Shown in pieces: positions 52,085 to 60,389 of a stretch of 64,000 nucleotides of DNA. The notes under the pieces are model-generated. The model had not been told where the DNA came from. It worked only from the letters and a program-made list of their open reading frames with translations, and ran no database searches. This DNA is from Pseudomonas sp. Root562 (GTDB lineage: Bacteria > Pseudomonadota > Gammaproteobacteria > Pseudomonadales > Pseudomonadaceae): assembly GCF_001427125.1 (NCBI RefSeq), contig NZ_LMGK01000020.1:363416-427415 (forward strand), given 5' to 3'. How positions within the stretch are numbered: position 1 is the first letter of the stretch; the number at the start of each line of letters is the position of its first letter. The translations under genes and the position numbers were made by a program.

Positions 52085-52876
52085 ATGAACTTCGAACACA
52101 TCCTGTTTTCCATCGAGGCCGGCGTCGCCCTGCTCAGCCTCAATCGCCCGGACCAGCTCAACAGCTTCAACACCCAGATGCATGGCGAGGTCAAAGAAGC
52201 GCTCAAACAAGTGCGGCAAAACCCGGACGTGCGCGTGCTGCTGCTGACCGGTGAAGGTCGCGGCTTCTGCGCCGGGCAGGATCTGAGCGACCGCAACGTC
52301 GCCCCGGGCAGCGCCGTGCCGGATCTGGGCGAGTCCATCGAGAAGTTCTACAACCCGCTGATCCGCCAGCTGCGCGACCTGCCGATGCCGGTGATTTGCG
52401 CGGTCAACGGTGTGGCAGCCGGGGCCGGTGCCAACATTCCACTGGCCTGCGATCTGGTACTGGCGGCGCGCTCGGCGAGCTTCATTCAGGCGTTCTGCAA
52501 AATCGGCCTGATCCCTGATTCCGGTGGCACCTGGACCTTGCCGCGCCTGGTCGGCATGGCTCGGGCCAAGGCTCTGGCACTGCTGGGCAACCGCCTGAGT
52601 GCCGAACAGGCCGAACAATGGGGCTTGATCTACCAGTGCGTGGACGACGCCGACCTGCGCGACGAAGCGCTGAAACTGGCCCGCCATCTGGCGACGCAGC
52701 CGACCTACGGCCTGGCGCTGATCAAGCGCAGCCTCAACGCCAGCCTGAGCAACAGCTTTGACGAACAGCTGGAACTGGAGCGTGACCTGCAACGTCTGGC
52801 CGGGCGCAGCGAGGACTACCGCGAAGGCGTCGGCGCCTTCATGGAAAAACGCACCCCAGTTTTCAAGGGGCGCTGA
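52085..52876 (+). CDS. paaG: 1,2-epoxyphenylacetyl-CoA isomerase PaaG
   Basis: A 263-residue crotonase-superfamily isomerase. It has RGFCAGQDLSDRNV at the oxyanion site, NGVAAGAGANIPLACD and FCKIGLIPDSGGTWTLPR. The Asp in the last motif and lack of the hydratase Glu pair mark isomerase rather than hydratase chemistry. It converts the ring epoxide to oxepin-CoA and can move a double bond later in the pathway. It lies 37 bases after paaF. Confidence 0.93.
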   Translation: MNFEHILFSIEAGVALLSLNRPDQLNSFNTQMHGEVKEALKQVRQNPDVRVLLLTGEGRGFCAGQDLSDRNVAPGSAVPDLGESIEKFYNPLIRQLRDLPMPVICAVNGVAAGAGANIPLACDLVLAARSASFIQAFCKIGLIPDSGGTWTLPRLVGMARAKALALLGNRLSAEQAEQWGLIYQCVDDADLRDEALKLARHLATQPTYGLALIKRSLNASLSNSFDEQLELERDLQRLAGRSEDYREGVGAFMEKRTPVFKGR

Positions 52877-52879
52877 GTC

Positions 52880-54397
52880 ATGAGCGCACTCAACACCAAC
52901 GCACGCATCGCCGTGATCGGCGCCGGTGCCATGGGCGCGGGCATTGCCCAGATCGCGGCGCAGGCCGGGCATCCGGTGCTGCTGCTGGACAATCGCCCAG
53001 GCGCGGCCGCTCAAGCCATTGAAGGCATCGATCGGCAACTGGGCAAACGGGTCGAAAGCGGCAAGCTGTCGGCCGAATCGCGCACTGCAACCGTTGCTCG
53101 CCTGCAGGCGGTGGACGCCATCGAAGCCCTGGCCGACTGCGCGCTGATCATCGAGGCCATCGTCGAAAACCTCGAGGTCAAGCGTGCACTGTTCCGTCAG
53201 CTCGAAGGCATTTGCAGCGAACATTGCATCCTCGCCAGCAATACCTCGTCGCTGTCGATCACCAGCATCGCTGCGCAGCTTGAACATCCTCACCGCTTGC
53301 TCGGCCTGCACTTCTTCAACCCGGCGCCAGTGATGGCGCTGGTGGAAATCGTCTCCGGGCTGGCCAGCGATCCGACATTGGCCGAGTGCCTGTACGACAC
53401 CGCCAGGGCCTGGGGCAAAAAACCGGTGCACACCCGCTCCACACCGGGCTTCATCGTTAACCGCGTGGCCCGGCCGTTTTACGCCGAAAGTCTGCGGATG
53501 CTTCAGGAAGGCGCGGCCGACTGCCCGACACTGGATGCGTTGATGCGCGAGGCCGGTGGCTTTGCCATGGGCGCGTTCGAACTGACCGATCTGATCGGCC
53601 ACGACGTCAACTACGCCGTGACCTGCTCGGTGTTCGACGCCTATTACCAGGACACGCGCTTCCTGCCGTCGCTGATCCAGAAAGAGCTGGTCGACGGTGG
53701 ACGTCTGGGGCGCAAGAGCGGCCAGGGTTTCTACAGCTACGCCCAAGGGGCAGAGCGCCCGCACACCACGCAAATCAGCAGCGACGCGCAGGTCGAGGTT
53801 TGTGCCGTGGAAGGCGACCTCGGTATCGCCCAAGGTTTGCTTGTGCGACTGCGCGAACAAGGCGTCCAGATCATCCAGCGCGATGGCAAGGGTTTGCTGC
53901 GGATCGGTGACGCCGTGCTGGCCTTGAGCGATGGGCGCATGGCCTGTCAGCGGGCTCGGGAAGACGGGCTGCGCAACCTGATCCTGCTGGATCTGGCGTT
54001 CGATTACGTCAACGCCAAACGCATCGCCATCAGCCATGCGGCTGGCATCGATCCACAGGCTCTTGAACAAGGCGTGGCCTTGCTGGAACGGGCCGGGCTC
54101 AAGGTCAGCCTGCTCAGTGACAGCCCGGCCCTCGCCGTGCTGCGCACCGTGGCGATGCTCGCCAACGAAGCGGCCGACGCCCTGCTGCAAGGCGTGGCGT
54201 CGGCTGCCGACATCGATCTGGCGATGCGCGCCGGGGTCAACTATCCGCAGGGGCCGTTGGCCTGGGCTGATGCCATTGGCCTGTCGCACATTCTTGAAAC
54301 GCTGGAAAACCTGCAGGCCAGTTATGGCGAGGAGCGCTACCGGCCGTCGCTGCTGCTGCGCCGTCGGGTCGCCGAAGGGAGACACTTCCATGACTAA
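52880..54397 (+). CDS. paaH: 3-hydroxyadipyl-CoA dehydrogenase PaaH
   Basis: A 505-residue two-part 3-hydroxyacyl-CoA dehydrogenase. It has an NAD-binding GAGAMGAGIAQIAAQAGHPV, catalytic His in LGLHFFNPAPVM, and a second-domain repeat including KSGQGFYSY; the extended C-terminal domain duplicates the dimerisation fold. It oxidises 3-hydroxyadipyl-CoA to 3-oxoadipyl-CoA. It starts three bases past paaG and overlaps paaI by eight bases. Confidence 0.94.
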   Translation: MSALNTNARIAVIGAGAMGAGIAQIAAQAGHPVLLLDNRPGAAAQAIEGIDRQLGKRVESGKLSAESRTATVARLQAVDAIEALADCALIIEAIVENLEVKRALFRQLEGICSEHCILASNTSSLSITSIAAQLEHPHRLLGLHFFNPAPVMALVEIVSGLASDPTLAECLYDTARAWGKKPVHTRSTPGFIVNRVARPFYAESLRMLQEGAADCPTLDALMREAGGFAMGAFELTDLIGHDVNYAVTCSVFDAYYQDTRFLPSLIQKELVDGGRLGRKSGQGFYSYAQGAERPHTTQISSDAQVEVCAVEGDLGIAQGLLVRLREQGVQIIQRDGKGLLRIGDAVLALSDGRMACQRAREDGLRNLILLDLAFDYVNAKRIAISHAAGIDPQALEQGVALLERAGLKVSLLSDSPALAVLRTVAMLANEAADALLQGVASAADIDLAMRAGVNYPQGPLAWADAIGLSHILETLENLQASYGEERYRPSLLLRRRVAEGRHFHD

Positions 54398-54839
54398 TCA
54401 CCAAGCCATGACATTGGCCAGCGATTGTGCACAAGCATTGTTCCAGCGCGACACCGCCAGCCAGGCCATGGGCATGCGCCTGCTCTCGGCCGGCCCCGGT
54501 TGTGCCCGGGTCGGCATGACCGTGCGCGCGGACATGCTCCAGGGCCACGGCACTTGCCACGGCGGTTACCTGTTCGCCCTCGCCGACTCGGCGTTTGCCT
54601 TTGCCTGCAACAGCTACAACGAAGCCACCGTGGCCATCGGTTGCAGCATCGACTACATCGCCCCGGCCCGCCTGGGTGACACGCTCAACGCCGACTGCAT
54701 CGAGCAAAGCCGCTCCGGGCGCACCGGCAACTACGACGTGCGCATTGAAAACCAGCAGGGCCAGTTGATCGCCCTGTTCCATGGCAAATCCTACAAAGTG
54801 CGCGGCCCGGTGCTGACGCAGGAGAACCCGAATGAATGA
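54390..54839 (+). CDS. paaI: Hydroxyphenylacetyl-CoA thioesterase PaaI
   Basis: A 149-residue hotdog-fold thioesterase with the PaaI pattern HGGYLFALADSAFAFACNS (His and the active-site Asp region) and a MTVRADMLQGHGTCHGG lead-in. It rescues CoA trapped in dead-end esters. It starts eight bases inside paaH and its own end overlaps paaJ by eight bases, so the three are tightly coupled. Confidence 0.92.
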   Translation: MTNHQAMTLASDCAQALFQRDTASQAMGMRLLSAGPGCARVGMTVRADMLQGHGTCHGGYLFALADSAFAFACNSYNEATVAIGCSIDYIAPARLGDTLNADCIEQSRSGRTGNYDVRIENQQGQLIALFHGKSYKVRGPVLTQENPNE

Positions 54840-56043
54840 CGCCCTGATCATCGATGCAGTCCGCACCCCGATAGGCCGCTACGCCGGTGCATTGAGCAGC
54901 GTGCGCGCCGACGACCTCGGCGCGGTGCCGTTGCGCGAACTGCTGCGCCGCCACCCGCAAGTCGACTGGAGCAGCGTCGACGACGTGATCTACGGCTGCG
55001 CCAACCAGGCCGGCGAAGACAACCGCAACGTCGCGCGCATGTCGGCGTTGCTGGCCGGGTTGCCGGTGAGCGTGCCGGGCACCACCCTCAATCGTTTGTG
55101 CGGCTCCGGGCTGGATGCTGTCGGCACGGCGGCGCGGGCGATTCGCAGTGGTGAGGCCGGGTTGATGCTGGTCGGGGGTGTTGAGTCGATGTCGCGCGCG
55201 CCGCTGGTGATGGGCAAGGCTGAGCAGGCGTTCTCTCGTGCGGCCGAAATGTTCGACACCACCATTGGCTGGCGCTTCGTCAACCCACTGATGAAAAAGG
55301 CCTACGGCATCGATTCCATGCCGGAAACCGCCGAGAATGTCGCCGAACAGTTCAACATCTCCCGCGCTGACCAGGATGCCTTTGCCCTGCGCAGCCAGCA
55401 ACGCGCCGCGGCCGCCCAGGCCAGTGGGCGATTGGGGAAAGAAATCGTCGCGGTAGAAATCCCGCAGCGCAAAGGCCCGGCCAAAGTGGTCGAGCACGAT
55501 GAACACCCGCGCGGCGACACCACCCTTGAGCAACTGGCCAAACTGGGGACGCCGTTCCGCGAAGGCGGCAGCATCACCGCCGGCAACGCCTCCGGGGTCA
55601 ACGACGGCGCCTGCGCGCTGCTGCTGGCCAACCCGGAAACCGCCAAACGCCACGGCCTGACCGCCCGTGGCCGGGTCGTGGCCATGGCCACTGCCGGCGT
55701 CGAACCACGGATCATGGGCATCGGCCCGGTGCCGGCCACGCGCAAGGTGCTGGAGCTGGCCAACCTGAGCCTGGCCGACATGGACGTGATCGAACTCAAC
55801 GAAGCGTTCGCCGCCCAGGGCCTGGCGGTGCTGCGCGAGCTTGGCCTGAGCGACACCGATCCGCGGGTGAACCCCAATGGCGGCGCCATCGCGTTGGGTC
55901 ATCCACTGGGCATGAGCGGCGCACGGCTGGTGACCACTGCGTTGCATGAACTGGAAGAACGTAACGGTCGCTACGCCCTGTGCACCATGTGCATCGGCGT
56001 CGGCCAAGGGATCGCGCTGATCATCGAGCGTCTACCCCACTAA
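54832..56043 (+). CDS. paaJ: 3-oxoadipyl-CoA/3-oxo-5,6-dehydrosuberyl-CoA thiolase PaaJ
   Basis: A 403-residue thiolase. Active-site Cys is in LNRLCGSGLDAV (about residue 90), and the His and second Cys are in NPNGGAIALGHPLGMSGAR and MCIGVGQG. It releases acetyl-CoA from the two 3-oxoacyl-CoA intermediates of the pathway, the last yielding succinyl-CoA. The same enzyme type serves as PcaF in beta-ketoadipate breakdown; the operon decides the name here. Confidence 0.93.
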   Translation: MNDALIIDAVRTPIGRYAGALSSVRADDLGAVPLRELLRRHPQVDWSSVDDVIYGCANQAGEDNRNVARMSALLAGLPVSVPGTTLNRLCGSGLDAVGTAARAIRSGEAGLMLVGGVESMSRAPLVMGKAEQAFSRAAEMFDTTIGWRFVNPLMKKAYGIDSMPETAENVAEQFNISRADQDAFALRSQQRAAAAQASGRLGKEIVAVEIPQRKGPAKVVEHDEHPRGDTTLEQLAKLGTPFREGGSITAGNASGVNDGACALLLANPETAKRHGLTARGRVVAMATAGVEPRIMGIGPVPATRKVLELANLSLADMDVIELNEAFAAQGLAVLRELGLSDTDPRVNPNGGAIALGHPLGMSGARLVTTALHELEERNGRYALCTMCIGVGQGIALIIERLPH

Positions 56044-56055
56044 AGAATCGCGATT

Positions 56056-56114
56056 CCCAAGGAGCCCAGAGGTATCCTTGGGGCATGCACTCAAAGCCCC
56101 TGCACGCGGGGGCT
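56056..56114 (+). other. Two tandem hairpins between paaJ and paaK
   Basis: An 8-bp stem (CCCAAGGA / TCCTTGGG, 56056-56082) is followed by a 6-bp GC stem (AGCCCC / GGGGCT, 56095-56114). No T-runs follow. They could slow or protect the transcript between the beta-oxidation genes and paaK. Confidence 0.45.
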
Positions 56115-56142
56115 GGAACACAAAAACAATTCGAGTGAATAC

Positions 56143-57468
56143 ATGAACATGCCAATTGCCAAAGCCGTGCTCAACCCTGTGCTGGACCCGCTGGAAACCG
56201 CCAGCATCGACGAGCTGCGCCAGCATCAGCTGGAACGCCTGCGCTGGAGCGTGAACCACGCCTACAACAACGTGCCGCTGTATCGTCAGCGTTTCGATGC
56301 GCTGGGCGTGCACCCGGATGACATCAAATCCCTGGATGACCTGGCGAAGTTTCCCTTCACCACCAAATCCGACCTGCGCGACAACTACCCTTACGGCATG
56401 TTTGCCGTACCGATGCACGACATCGTGCGATTGCACGCGTCCAGCGGCACCACTGGCAAACCGACCGTGGTCGGCTACACCCAGAACGACATCGACACCT
56501 GGGCCAATGTGGTGGCCCGTTCGATCCGTGCTGCCGGTGGCCGCCGTGGCGACAAAGTGCACATTTCCTACGGCTACGGCCTGTTCACCGGCGGCCTCGG
56601 CGCGCACTACGGCGCCGAACGCCTGGGTTGCACCGTGATTCCGATGTCCGGTGGCCAGACTGAAAAGCAAGTGCAATTGATCAAGGATTTCCAGCCGGAC
56701 ATCATCATGGTCACGCCGTCCTACATGCTCAACATCGCCGATGAGATCGAGCGCCAGGGCATCGACCCGCACAAACTGGCCCTGCGCCTGGGCATCTTCG
56801 GCGCCGAACCGTGGACCGCCGAACTGCGCAGCGCTATCGAGGCACGCCTGGGCATCACCGCGCTGGACATCTACGGCCTGTCGGAAATCATGGGGCCAGG
56901 TGTCGCCATGGAATGCGCCGAAACCAAGGACGGCCCGACCATCTGGGAAGACCATTTCTACCCGGAAATCATCGACCCGGTCACTGGCGAAGTCCTGCCA
57001 GACGGCCAGATGGGCGAACTGGTGTTCACCTCCCTGAGCAAAGAAGCCCTGCCGATGATCCGCTACCGCACCCGCGACCTGACCCGCCTGCTGCCGGGCA
57101 CCGCGCGGCCGATGCGACGCATCGACAAAATCACCGGACGCAGCGATGACATGCTGATCATTCGCGGGGTCAACGTGTTCCCGACGCAGATTGAAGAACA
57201 GGTCCTGAAAGTCAAACAACTTGCCGAGTGTTATGAGATCCATCTGTATCGCAATGGCAACCTGGACAGCGTGGATGTGCATGTCGAACTCAAGGCAGAG
57301 CACCAGCACCTGAGTGACGAACAACAGAAGGCTGTTTGCGGGGAATTGAGCAAACACATCAAGACGTATATCGGCATCAGCTCGCGGATTGTCTTGCAGC
57401 CGTTCCATTCGATCAAACGCTCGGAAGGCAAGGCCTGCCACGTACTGGACAAACGTCCGAAAGCATGA
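56143..57468 (+). CDS. paaK: Phenylacetate-CoA ligase
   Basis: A 441-residue AMP-forming ligase that activates phenylacetate to phenylacetyl-CoA, the pathway entry and the inducer signal for PaaX. It has the AMP-binding motif LHASSGTTGKPTVVGYT, then YGYGLFTGGLGAHYG, an ALDIYGLSEIMGPG core, YRTRDL and a C-terminal RSDDMLIIRGVNVFPTQIE hinge. A GAGTGA ribosome site precedes the ATG. A terminator lies right after the stop. Confidence 0.96.
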   Translation: MNMPIAKAVLNPVLDPLETASIDELRQHQLERLRWSVNHAYNNVPLYRQRFDALGVHPDDIKSLDDLAKFPFTTKSDLRDNYPYGMFAVPMHDIVRLHASSGTTGKPTVVGYTQNDIDTWANVVARSIRAAGGRRGDKVHISYGYGLFTGGLGAHYGAERLGCTVIPMSGGQTEKQVQLIKDFQPDIIMVTPSYMLNIADEIERQGIDPHKLALRLGIFGAEPWTAELRSAIEARLGITALDIYGLSEIMGPGVAMECAETKDGPTIWEDHFYPEIIDPVTGEVLPDGQMGELVFTSLSKEALPMIRYRTRDLTRLLPGTARPMRRIDKITGRSDDMLIIRGVNVFPTQIEEQVLKVKQLAECYEIHLYRNGNLDSVDVHVELKAEHQHLSDEQQKAVCGELSKHIKTYIGISSRIVLQPFHSIKRSEGKACHVLDKRPKA

Positions 57469-57484
57469 CTGCTGCACCCTTTTC

Positions 57485-57511
57485 AGCCCCGCTTTTGCGG
57501 GGCTTTTTTTT
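57485..57511 (+). terminator. Rho-independent terminator after paaK
   Basis: AGCCCCGC / GCGGGGCT stem with a TTTT-like loop and a run of eight T, 17 bases past the paaK stop. It separates the F-to-K unit from the paaA operon. Confidence 0.92.
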
Positions 57512-57526
57512 GGGCGCACGGAAGAT

Positions 57527-57649
57527 GATCGTTCCCACGCTCCGCGTGGGAATACCGCCGGGGACGCTCTGCGTCCCGCAGTCGCCGCCTGCGCAACGGT
57601 GACGCGGAGCGTCACGGGATGCATTCCCACGCGGAGCGTGGGAACGATC
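57527..57649. repeat. Composite REP/BIME element with 27-bp perfect outer inverted repeat
   Basis: The left arm (57527-57553) and right arm (57623-57649) are exact inverted copies, and each contains its own cccacgc/gcgtggg palindrome. Between them lie two further palindromes (acgctctgcgt, gacgcggagcgtc). It is a different family from the ctgtgggagc elements elsewhere in the window. It sits between the paaK terminator and the paaA promoter. Confidence 0.8.
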
Positions 57650-57655
57650 AATCGA

Positions 57656-57718
57656 AAGCGATACAAAAAACAAACGCGACACGTCATTTTATGTTTGATA
57701 ATAATTTCTGTATCGCTT
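57656..57718. promoter_or_regulatory. Candidate PaaX operator pair at paaA
   Basis: AAGCGATACA (57656-57665) and its exact reverse complement TGTATCGCTT (57709-57718) flank 43 bases. The right copy lies between the -35 and -10 of the paaA promoter, so a bound repressor would block it. Near copies occur at paaY/paaF. Confidence 0.6.
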
Positions 57719-57723
57719 ATAAA
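57695..57723 (+). promoter_or_regulatory. Sigma-70 promoter of the paaABCDE operon
   Basis: TTGATA (57695-57700), a 17-base spacer and TATAAA (57718-57723), about 40 bases before the paaA ATG. This is the clearest promoter in the window. Confidence 0.7.
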
Positions 57724-57765
57724 GTTCTCCATGCCCCAGAACAGATTTCAAGGCGGGAACAAAAA

Positions 57766-58755
57766 ATGTACGCACAGCTCGTAGAAACCGGCGTCAAGCG
57801 CATCAAGGACCTCTCGGAAATGTCCGAACAGGAACGCGCCTTCCAGGAAAAAATCGATTCAGAAATCAAGATCGAAGCCAAGAACTGGATGCCAGATGCC
57901 TACCGCCAGACCCTGATCCGGCAGATTTCCCAACACGCCCACTCCGAAATCGTTGGCATGCTGCCCGAAGGCAATTGGGTCACCCGCGCGCCGACGCTCA
58001 AACGCAAACTGCAACTGATGGCCAAGATCCAGGACGAAGCCGGCCACGGCCTGTACCTGTACAGCGCCATGGAAACCCTCGGCGCCGACCGTGATGAAGA
58101 AATCGCCAAACTGCACAGCGGCAAGGCCAAGTATTCGAGCATCTTCAATTACCCGACGCTGAACTGGGCCGACATGGGCGCGGTGGGCTGGCTGGTCGAC
58201 GGTGCCGCGATCGTCAACCAGGTGGTGTTGCAGCGCACCTCGTACGGCCCCTACTCCCGGGCCATGGTGCGCATCTGCAAGGAAGAGAGCTTCCACCAGC
58301 GCCAGGGCTACGAAATTCTTCTGACCATGATGCGCCACGGTAATCAGGCGCAAAAAGACATGGTCCAGGACGCGATCAATCGTCTGTGGTGGCCGTCGCT
58401 GATGATGTTTGGCCCGAGCGACGAACACTCGCCGAACAGCGCGCAATCGATGGCCTGGAAAATCAAGCGCCAGAGCAACGATGAACTGCGCCAGCGCTTC
58501 ATCGACCAAACCATCCCGCAACTGGAACTGCTGGGCTGCACCTGCCCCGATCCGGACCTGAAGTGGAATGCCGAACGCGGTCACTACGATTTTGGCGAAA
58601 TCCAATGGAGCGAATTCTACGAAGTGCTCAAGGGCAACGGTCCGTGCAACACCGAACGCGTTGCCACCCGCCGCAAGGCGATTGAAGACGGTGCCTGGGT
58701 ACGTGAAGCCGCCGTCGCCCACGCCCGCAAAAAACAAAACAAGAACGCCGCCTGA
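57766..58755 (+). CDS. paaA: Ring 1,2-phenylacetyl-CoA epoxidase subunit A (catalytic)
   Basis: The 329-residue catalytic subunit of the multicomponent monooxygenase that epoxidises phenylacetyl-CoA. It is a ferritin-like four-helix carboxylate-bridged diiron protein with E..H pairs (KIQDEAGHGLY and CKEESFHQRQGYEI) supplying the iron ligands. The ATG at 57766 follows a GGGAAC site; a longer open frame upstream contains the promoter. It opens the A-B-C-D-E operon. Confidence 0.96.
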   Translation: MYAQLVETGVKRIKDLSEMSEQERAFQEKIDSEIKIEAKNWMPDAYRQTLIRQISQHAHSEIVGMLPEGNWVTRAPTLKRKLQLMAKIQDEAGHGLYLYSAMETLGADRDEEIAKLHSGKAKYSSIFNYPTLNWADMGAVGWLVDGAAIVNQVVLQRTSYGPYSRAMVRICKEESFHQRQGYEILLTMMRHGNQAQKDMVQDAINRLWWPSLMMFGPSDEHSPNSAQSMAWKIKRQSNDELRQRFIDQTIPQLELLGCTCPDPDLKWNAERGHYDFGEIQWSEFYEVLKGNGPCNTERVATRRKAIEDGAWVREAAVAHARKKQNKNAA

Positions 58756-58783
58756 TTCGGCCACCTGATGTGGAGTAATTGAA

Positions 58784-59065
58784 ATGTCCGAGTGGACCCT
58801 CTTCGAAGTCTTCGTGCGCAGCAAGCACGGCCTCAACCACAAGCACGTCGGCAGCGTGCATGCCGCCGACACCACCATGGCCATCGAGAACGCACGCGAG
58901 CTCTACACCCGTCGCAGCGAAGGCGTGAGCCTGTGGGTGGTGCCTTCAGCCCTGATCACCGCTTCGTCGCCGGATGAAAAAGACCCGCTGTTCGACCCGT
59001 CGGACGACAAGGTCTACCGCCACGCCAGCTTCTACGAGTTGCCGGCCGAAGTCGGGCACATGTGA
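58784..59065 (+). CDS. paaB: Phenylacetyl-CoA epoxidase subunit B
   Basis: A 93-residue subunit with the family start MSEWTLFEVFVRSKHGLNHKHVGSVHAAD and a central RRSEGVSLWVVPS. It bridges the catalytic A-C heterodimers into the full complex. It lies 28 bases after paaA. Confidence 0.95.
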   Translation: MSEWTLFEVFVRSKHGLNHKHVGSVHAADTTMAIENARELYTRRSEGVSLWVVPSALITASSPDEKDPLFDPSDDKVYRHASFYELPAEVGHM

Positions 59066-59073
59066 GGTCGACC

Positions 59074-59835
59074 ATGGACAACAAGACTGATTTGATCGAA
59101 TACCTGTTGCGTCTTGGCGACAGCGCCCTGATCCAGGGGCAGCGCCTGTGCCAATGGTGTGGCAAGGCCCCGGCGCTGGAAGAAGAGTTGGCGCTGATGA
59201 ACGTCGGCCTCGACCTGGTGGGCCAGGCGCGCAACTGGCTGGAATACGCCGCCCAATTGCTTGGTGACGGCCGCGATGCCGATCACCTGGCGTTTCGTCG
59301 CGATGAGCGCGCTTACCGCAACCTGCTGCTGGTGGAACAACCCAACGGCGACTTCGCAGTGACCATGCTCAAGCAGTTCCTCTATGACGCCTGGCATTTG
59401 CCGGTGCTGCAGGGTCTGAGCCAGTCCAGCGACGAACGCATCGCCGGGATCGCCGCCAAGGCAGTGAAGGAAGTGACCTATCACCTGCGCCGCTCCGGCG
59501 AATGGGTCGAGCGTATGGGTGACGGCACCGAGGAAAGCCACAAGCGCATGCTCGCGGCAATCCCCGAAGTCTGGCGCTTCACTGTAGAACTGATCGCCGC
59601 CGACGACAGCGAACAGCGCCTGTGCGAAGCCGGCATCACCCCGGACATCGCCAGCGTCGCCGCGCAGTGGCAAGCCAAGGTCAACGAAATCTTCACCAGC
59701 GCCACCCTGCCCGTACCCGCCGCGCCGAGCTATTTCTATCTGAATGCGCGCAAGGGCCTGCACAGCGAACACTTGGGCATTCTGCTGGCCGAGATGCAGT
59801 TCCTGCCACGAGCGTACCCCGATGCAACCTGGTGA
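59074..59835 (+). CDS. paaC: Phenylacetyl-CoA epoxidase subunit C
   Basis: A 253-residue structural subunit, a diverged ferritin-like paralogue of PaaA that pairs with it. It has LMNVGLDLVGQARNWLEYAA and KAVKEVTYHLRRSGEWVERMGDG. The ATG at 59074 is eight bases past paaB; the end overlaps paaD by 14 bases. Confidence 0.95.
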   Translation: MDNKTDLIEYLLRLGDSALIQGQRLCQWCGKAPALEEELALMNVGLDLVGQARNWLEYAAQLLGDGRDADHLAFRRDERAYRNLLLVEQPNGDFAVTMLKQFLYDAWHLPVLQGLSQSSDERIAGIAAKAVKEVTYHLRRSGEWVERMGDGTEESHKRMLAAIPEVWRFTVELIAADDSEQRLCEAGITPDIASVAAQWQAKVNEIFTSATLPVPAAPSYFYLNARKGLHSEHLGILLAEMQFLPRAYPDATW

Positions 59836-60355
59836 GCTGATCGCCAGCGACCTCGGCGCCCGGCCGGCGCAACCGTCCGACCTGGCTGCCGCCTGGGCGA
59901 TTCTGGCCGGGGTCATGGACCCGGAAGTCCCGGTGGTCAGCGTGGTCGACCTGGGCATTGTCCGCGATCTGGGCTGGCAGGCCGGGCACCTTCACGTTGT
60001 GGTCACGCCGACGTACTCCGGTTGCCCGGCCACCGAAGTGATCGAGAGCGATATCCGTGATGCCCTGGAGCTCGCCGGATTCAAGGCGCCACAGCTGGAA
60101 CGCAAATTGACCCCGGCCTGGACCACCGACTGGATCAGCGACAGTGGGCGCGAACGCCTGCGCGCCTACGGCATCGCCCCGCCCGAGGGCAGCACCAGCA
60201 AGCGCAGCCTGCTCGGCGAAAGCCCGCAGGTTGTATGCCCGCAATGCGGCAGCGCCCACACCGAGGTGCTCAGCGAGTTCGGTTCCACCGCGTGCAAGGC
60301 GCTGTACCGCTGCGTCGATTGCCGGGAACCGTTCGACTATTTCAAGTGCATCTGA
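59822..60355 (+). CDS. paaD: Epoxidase maturation protein PaaD (iron-sulfur assembly type)
   Basis: A 177-residue protein with an N-terminal MIP18/DUF59 domain (LAGVMDPEVPVVSVVDLGIV and TPTYSGCPATEVIE with a conserved Cys) and a C-terminal zinc-ribbon-like CPQCGSAH...CVDC. It is needed for epoxidase maturation, probably of the cluster in PaaE. It starts 14 bases inside paaC. Confidence 0.94.
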   Translation: MQPGELIASDLGARPAQPSDLAAAWAILAGVMDPEVPVVSVVDLGIVRDLGWQAGHLHVVVTPTYSGCPATEVIESDIRDALELAGFKAPQLERKLTPAWTTDWISDSGRERLRAYGIAPPEGSTSKRSLLGESPQVVCPQCGSAHTEVLSEFGSTACKALYRCVDCREPFDYFKCI

Positions 60356-60389
60356 GCGGCGAATCGGCCGTCCCAGCTGGAGAACAACA

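Noticed and set aside
52034..54391. 785-codon frame antisense to paaG/paaH
   Set aside because: High GC keeps antisense frames open; the product is Gln/His/Arg-rich without domains, while the plus strand encodes clear PaaG and PaaH.
56032..57732. 566-codon minus-strand frame over paaK and the REP element
   Set aside because: Antisense shadow of paaK that also reads through the REP palindromes and the paaA promoter.
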